A stretch of DNA of 64,000 nucleotides. It comes from Balanoglossus misakiensis (Eukaryota; Hemichordata). The notes beneath the pieces are model-generated. The model was not told where the DNA came from. It was given only the letters and a program-made list of their open reading frames with translations, and made no database searches. The position numbers and the translations under genes were made by a program. The stretch's first letter is position 1, and each line of letters begins with the position of its first letter. Positions 60,901 through 64,000 of the stretch are shown in pieces. The stretch lies in contig CM082583.2 of assembly GCA_040954595.2 (NCBI GenBank), forward strand, positions 5,270,001 through 5,334,000, read 5' to 3'.

Positions 60901-63851
60901 GTCACACCTTGTACCTCTTTATGAAGTAAAACTCTTATCATTCAGTACCATTGCTTTTCCATGCGCTTCTTACCTGAATGCCTGGCTGCGAGGAAAAATA
61001 CAACCGGAGTGCCTCCGGGCTGCTCCGGACCCGGACAGAAGCCCTCTCGGCCGGGAAGTTGGGATTCAGCAAGTCATGGAATGGTTCATTGGTGACGTCG
61101 TTGCCAAACAGGGAGAAGTAGAAGAAGAAGCCGCCATCCCGGGCTGGTAGCGGCATTGTAGATGGCACTAACTGCAAAATGTCACAAATGAAAATAAAAA
61201 CATGGAAGGTCAATATTACCATTGAGTTAGTAATCTGTGATAGGACACACCACAGTGAACTTCAAGTATCATGCTGCATAACTTTCAAAATATTGACAAC
61301 ATGGGAAACATAGTTTTACTGCTATGGCCTACATATGAGAGACAATAAGTCAGAATGTTATACCAGAACATGTCATTCAAGATGGCACTGACGTTTGCCT
61401 GCAACAAAGGAACAGGTGAATCACCATGATAAAAGACTCCATCAACAACGTGTTACCAATTGTATTTTCTGATCCAAAGGTCAGGAACACACACCTGAGC
61501 CAAGTTGGCTGCAAATCCAACAGTCACCGACACCACAAACATATCCGTGCACTGGTCAACCGGTCCAATCTGATAATATCCTTCCATGTCATTCAACACT
61601 GGTAGCAGAGACTTGGGATCCAGTTCCTCATCATTTTCCGGGACTTGAAAGAGTAAACAAAGTAAAAAGGTGACATTTTATGAGAAAAACTTCACAACAG
61701 TGCTGACCGGGCGAGTGTTCCTTCATTCATTGGTGCAACAAACTATTATGGACGCAGTTCCAGCAGCTGACACTTTGACAGTGTTGCTTTCTGATATTAC
61801 CACATCGAAGAATCACTTATTTTAATTTGAAATAAGTAACTGTTAAACTGGGATTTATGTGGAAAAATATGTGCTATGTCTGGCTGTTATCTTCTCTTGC
61901 CTGCCCATCACAAAACAATTTCCAGGGTATTGGCAGCCCATTACCTTGCCCTTTCCTTGGTGGTGCCGGCCTGGCTTTGAAACTCTCCTCCTGTGTCTGG
62001 CCGTCATTTTCCAAGCTGATACCAATTCTGAGTTCTGGCTTCAGTCTGGCATACTTTGTGTTCAGTAATGGGTACCATCTGGATTGCTGGTTATGTGTAG
62101 AAAAAAAAAAACGAGCAAATTTTAAAAAAAATCTAAAATTAAAGGGGGAAGAACAATACATACAATATCTTTTTGAAGAAAAACGCTTGGTATACCAGTA
62201 GTACAGTTAAATATAAGAATACAAGACCCAAAGTACAATGTTACCAGGAATATTTTGAAAGGCAATTTCAGAGAGGAAAGACAGCAAGAGACCACCACCT
62301 ACCACTGGTACTTTGGCGGGCGTTTCTTCTTGGAAAGCCGCAGTCCTCAGATCCAGCATCACATAGCCAATGTTCTCCCTTGCGCCTGTCACCAAGTCGA
62401 CGGCATAGCACTGCAGTTTGATAGGTGTTCTCTGCAGCCGGTGCTGGTGCAGCGCCTTTTTGCTGAGCTCCCAGGCCAGTTCTGTGGAGAACTCGGGAGA
62501 CTCCGTGTGCTCGGATGGATCCGTCGCCAGGAACTCTCCATCAAACCGGGTTTCCACCACGAGCTGGTGTTTCGCTCTCTTGGGGAATCTCCTACCTAGT
62601 CTCGTAAAAAGTGAAGAAAAAAAAGACCTTTTTGGTTATTTTCAATAAGCTGGCGATGATTGTCAAGTGAATTATTCATCCAATATTGTCTTCGAGTTTT
62701 TCGAATTATTTTTTGATAGTGCTTGAAACCATGGTTGGACAAATTAGGCAGTCTGGGAGGTTCCATTAACATGTGACCAAATATTCAAATTGTCTGCTCT
62801 TTCAACAAACATTGAGTACTCTCGCGTCCATGTGAAGACATTAACTATTTGACTCCCCACTTACAAAAGTTCTGATGATGTACGAAAAAATGTTCTTTTT
62901 TTTTACACATGAAGTCATACAGGTGATAGAATAGTATTTCCACAATTACTAATAAAAATGATGTGATGTTGACTATGACTTTTCTTTAGGTGAGGACAGA
63001 GGTTAATTTTGAACCCATTTTTGGAGAAGGCAATTGAATTTGATTGGCCAAGGGATAACAACCATGTTTAAAAGCATGACTTTAGTTTAAAGTTCATGTA
63101 TGAGCAAGTTGGCACATGCACAGCCCAAATAAACAACATGCAATAGCATAGGAGTGTCAAAATTGTGAAGTTTTTAAAAACCACCCAATTTTAACGTTAG
63201 GAATCGTGTTTTTTTTACAGGGACATACAGCATTATTTTCTGATATAGTTTTACTGAGCGATGTGTGAATGCCTTGTTTTCAATTTTCACTCAGTTTCAC
63301 AGAATCAGTCAATTAGAAGTCTGTAGTTTGATAAAAAGTTGACAAATCTGGGACGAGAAGACTGGCTACCCACTCGTTTCTTTGAGCAGGTATTCGCTGA
63401 CAACATTTTGAAGGGTGTCTGATTTGTTTTCGTTATTTTTCCAAATAAACACGCGTACCGCATAGTAGCACATCACAGACTGTGGTGTGACATGCTCACA
63501 CATCAGGCTCATAATGTCATATAAAATATTGTGCAACGAATAATGCAAACGATTGTTCTTGTTTTAGCGAATTGAACATAGACAGTGGTATACAATATTG
63601 CTTGGAACTGCATGGTGTAAATGGAACTCACGTGGAAACGATCAAAATATCATTTTCTGATTTTAAAAGAATGAAGCCTCTCAGGCCAGGGAAGCCCTCC
63701 AGTGTACTGTGTGTTATGTGTACGACGTTGCGACATGCATCCACACGTACAGGACAAAAACAGTGCTATTTTCTTGCAAAAATAATTTGAAATTTAAAAC
63801 CTTACCGTCAAGAATGGATACAACTACCAGATACTGTTCCCTGATAACCAT
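54924..63851 (-). CDS. CEP120: Centrosomal protein of 120 kDa (CEP120)
   Basis: Seventeen exons (minus): 63851-63806, 62595-62312, 62086-61945, 61643-61495, 61171-60974, 60647-60408, 60149-59840, 59566-59359, 58997-58848, 58715-58601, 58361-58188, 57802-57671, 57296-57207, 56982-56777, 56513-56342, 55930-55686, 55161-54924; 1032 aa with every phase matching (human protein about 986 aa). N-terminal C2 domain ([20 protein letters not shown], then [17 protein letters not shown]), a second C2-type region ([31 protein letters not shown]), and a third ([32 protein letters not shown]). After a long charged linker the C-terminal coiled coil runs from about residue 690 ([16 protein letters not shown]) to about 950 ([18 protein letters not shown]), ending [18 protein letters not shown]120 localises to daughter centrioles and supports centriole elongation and ciliogenesis. 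The stop codon is embedded in AATAAAATAAAA, which may double as the polyadenylation signal. Confidence 0.96.
55944..55967. repeat. 24-nt G homopolymer (poly-C tract of a CEP120 splice acceptor)
   Basis: On the transcribed minus strand this is a run of C ending 14 bases before the 3' splice site of CEP120 exon 16 (acceptor TTTCAAG at 55931-55937). It is therefore the polypyrimidine tract of that acceptor. Confidence 0.85.
59701..59716. repeat. G homopolymer in a CEP120 intron
   Basis: A run of about 16 G residues in the intron between CEP120 exons 7 and 8, far from either splice site. Simple repeat; no function apparent. Confidence 0.8.
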
Positions 63852-64000
63852 GATCGCTTTAAATGTTATAAATGGCTGGAAATGCAGGAAAAAATGCGAG
63901 CTGACACATTCAACGGGTAAATTTCGAAAACAGCCGCCATATAAGGTCAAAGGTTAAAGGTAATGCGGAAGTGTTTTGGTGAAATCGGCTGATCCATGAC
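63852..64000. other. 5' flank of CEP120
   Basis: The CEP120 start codon is at 63851-63849 on the minus strand, so this end holds its 5' untranslated region and proximal promoter. A GGCGGCTG-type word (CAGCCGCCATAT on the plus strand, about 63930-63941) resembles a YY1 site. The window ends before the promoter is complete. Confidence 0.35.

Noticed and set aside
1-64000. CRISPR arrays, tRNA or rRNA genes, prokaryotic operons
   Set aside because: No spaced direct-repeat array and no cloverleaf or rRNA sequence was recognised; intron-exon structure marks the DNA as eukaryotic.

Overview
The window is nuclear DNA from an animal. Genes are split by GT-AG introns, and the proteins include a forkhead factor, a peptide-amidating enzyme, a trypsin-type protease, a BTB-Kelch protein and the centriole protein CEP120. 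Gene content, short introns, microsatellites, and frequent TAGGCCTA and TACATGTA words fit a marine invertebrate deuterostome (amphioxus, hemichordate or echinoderm). The species cannot be fixed from sequence alone.

Layout: 1-4371 holds no gene I can support, only a TC microsatellite. A single-exon Fox gene lies on the minus strand at 4372-5391. 5.4-10.9 kb is non-coding apart from one GC-rich open segment near 7 kb. 10935-24567 is one small coiled-coil host gene on the minus strand. Three mobile elements with TAG...CTA ends interrupt three consecutive exons of it: a 94-bp hairpin in exon 1, an 11,273-bp autonomous transposon in exon 2 and a 72-bp hairpin in exon 3. In each case, deleting the element plus one 9-10 bp target duplication restores an open frame; the whole restored gene would be 191 codons.

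The large transposon (12782-24054) is the most striking object. It has apparently identical 334-bp terminal inverted repeats, a 9-bp target duplication, and two intact, convergent, interleaved multi-exon genes. One is a RecQ-like SF2 helicase (+, 6 exons, 447 aa). The other is a DUF6589-type transposase with an internal PHD finger (-, 12 exons, 1026 aa), whose last exon sits inside a helicase intron. This fits the helicase-bearing Academ lineage (AcademH) as I remember it. A 555-bp non-autonomous relative with matching end sequence and a 10-bp duplication lies at 36350-36904.

Downstream on the plus strand are an amidating-enzyme gene (25618-37760), a membrane-anchored alpha/beta hydrolase (39536-42609), a secreted trypsin-like protease (44856-46810) and a single-exon BTB-Kelch gene (49855-51813). 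The amidating-enzyme gene has a complete lyase (PAL) half but a shrunken monooxygenase (PHM) half without its copper-site motifs. 51.8-54.9 kb is gene-poor, with a GAAT microsatellite. CEP120 fills 54924-63851 on the minus strand in 17 exons.

The host genes are unrelated neighbours, not an operon. The two transposon genes work together. Exon boundaries were derived by eye from splice sites and reading-frame phase; every multi-exon model given sums to a whole number of codons.
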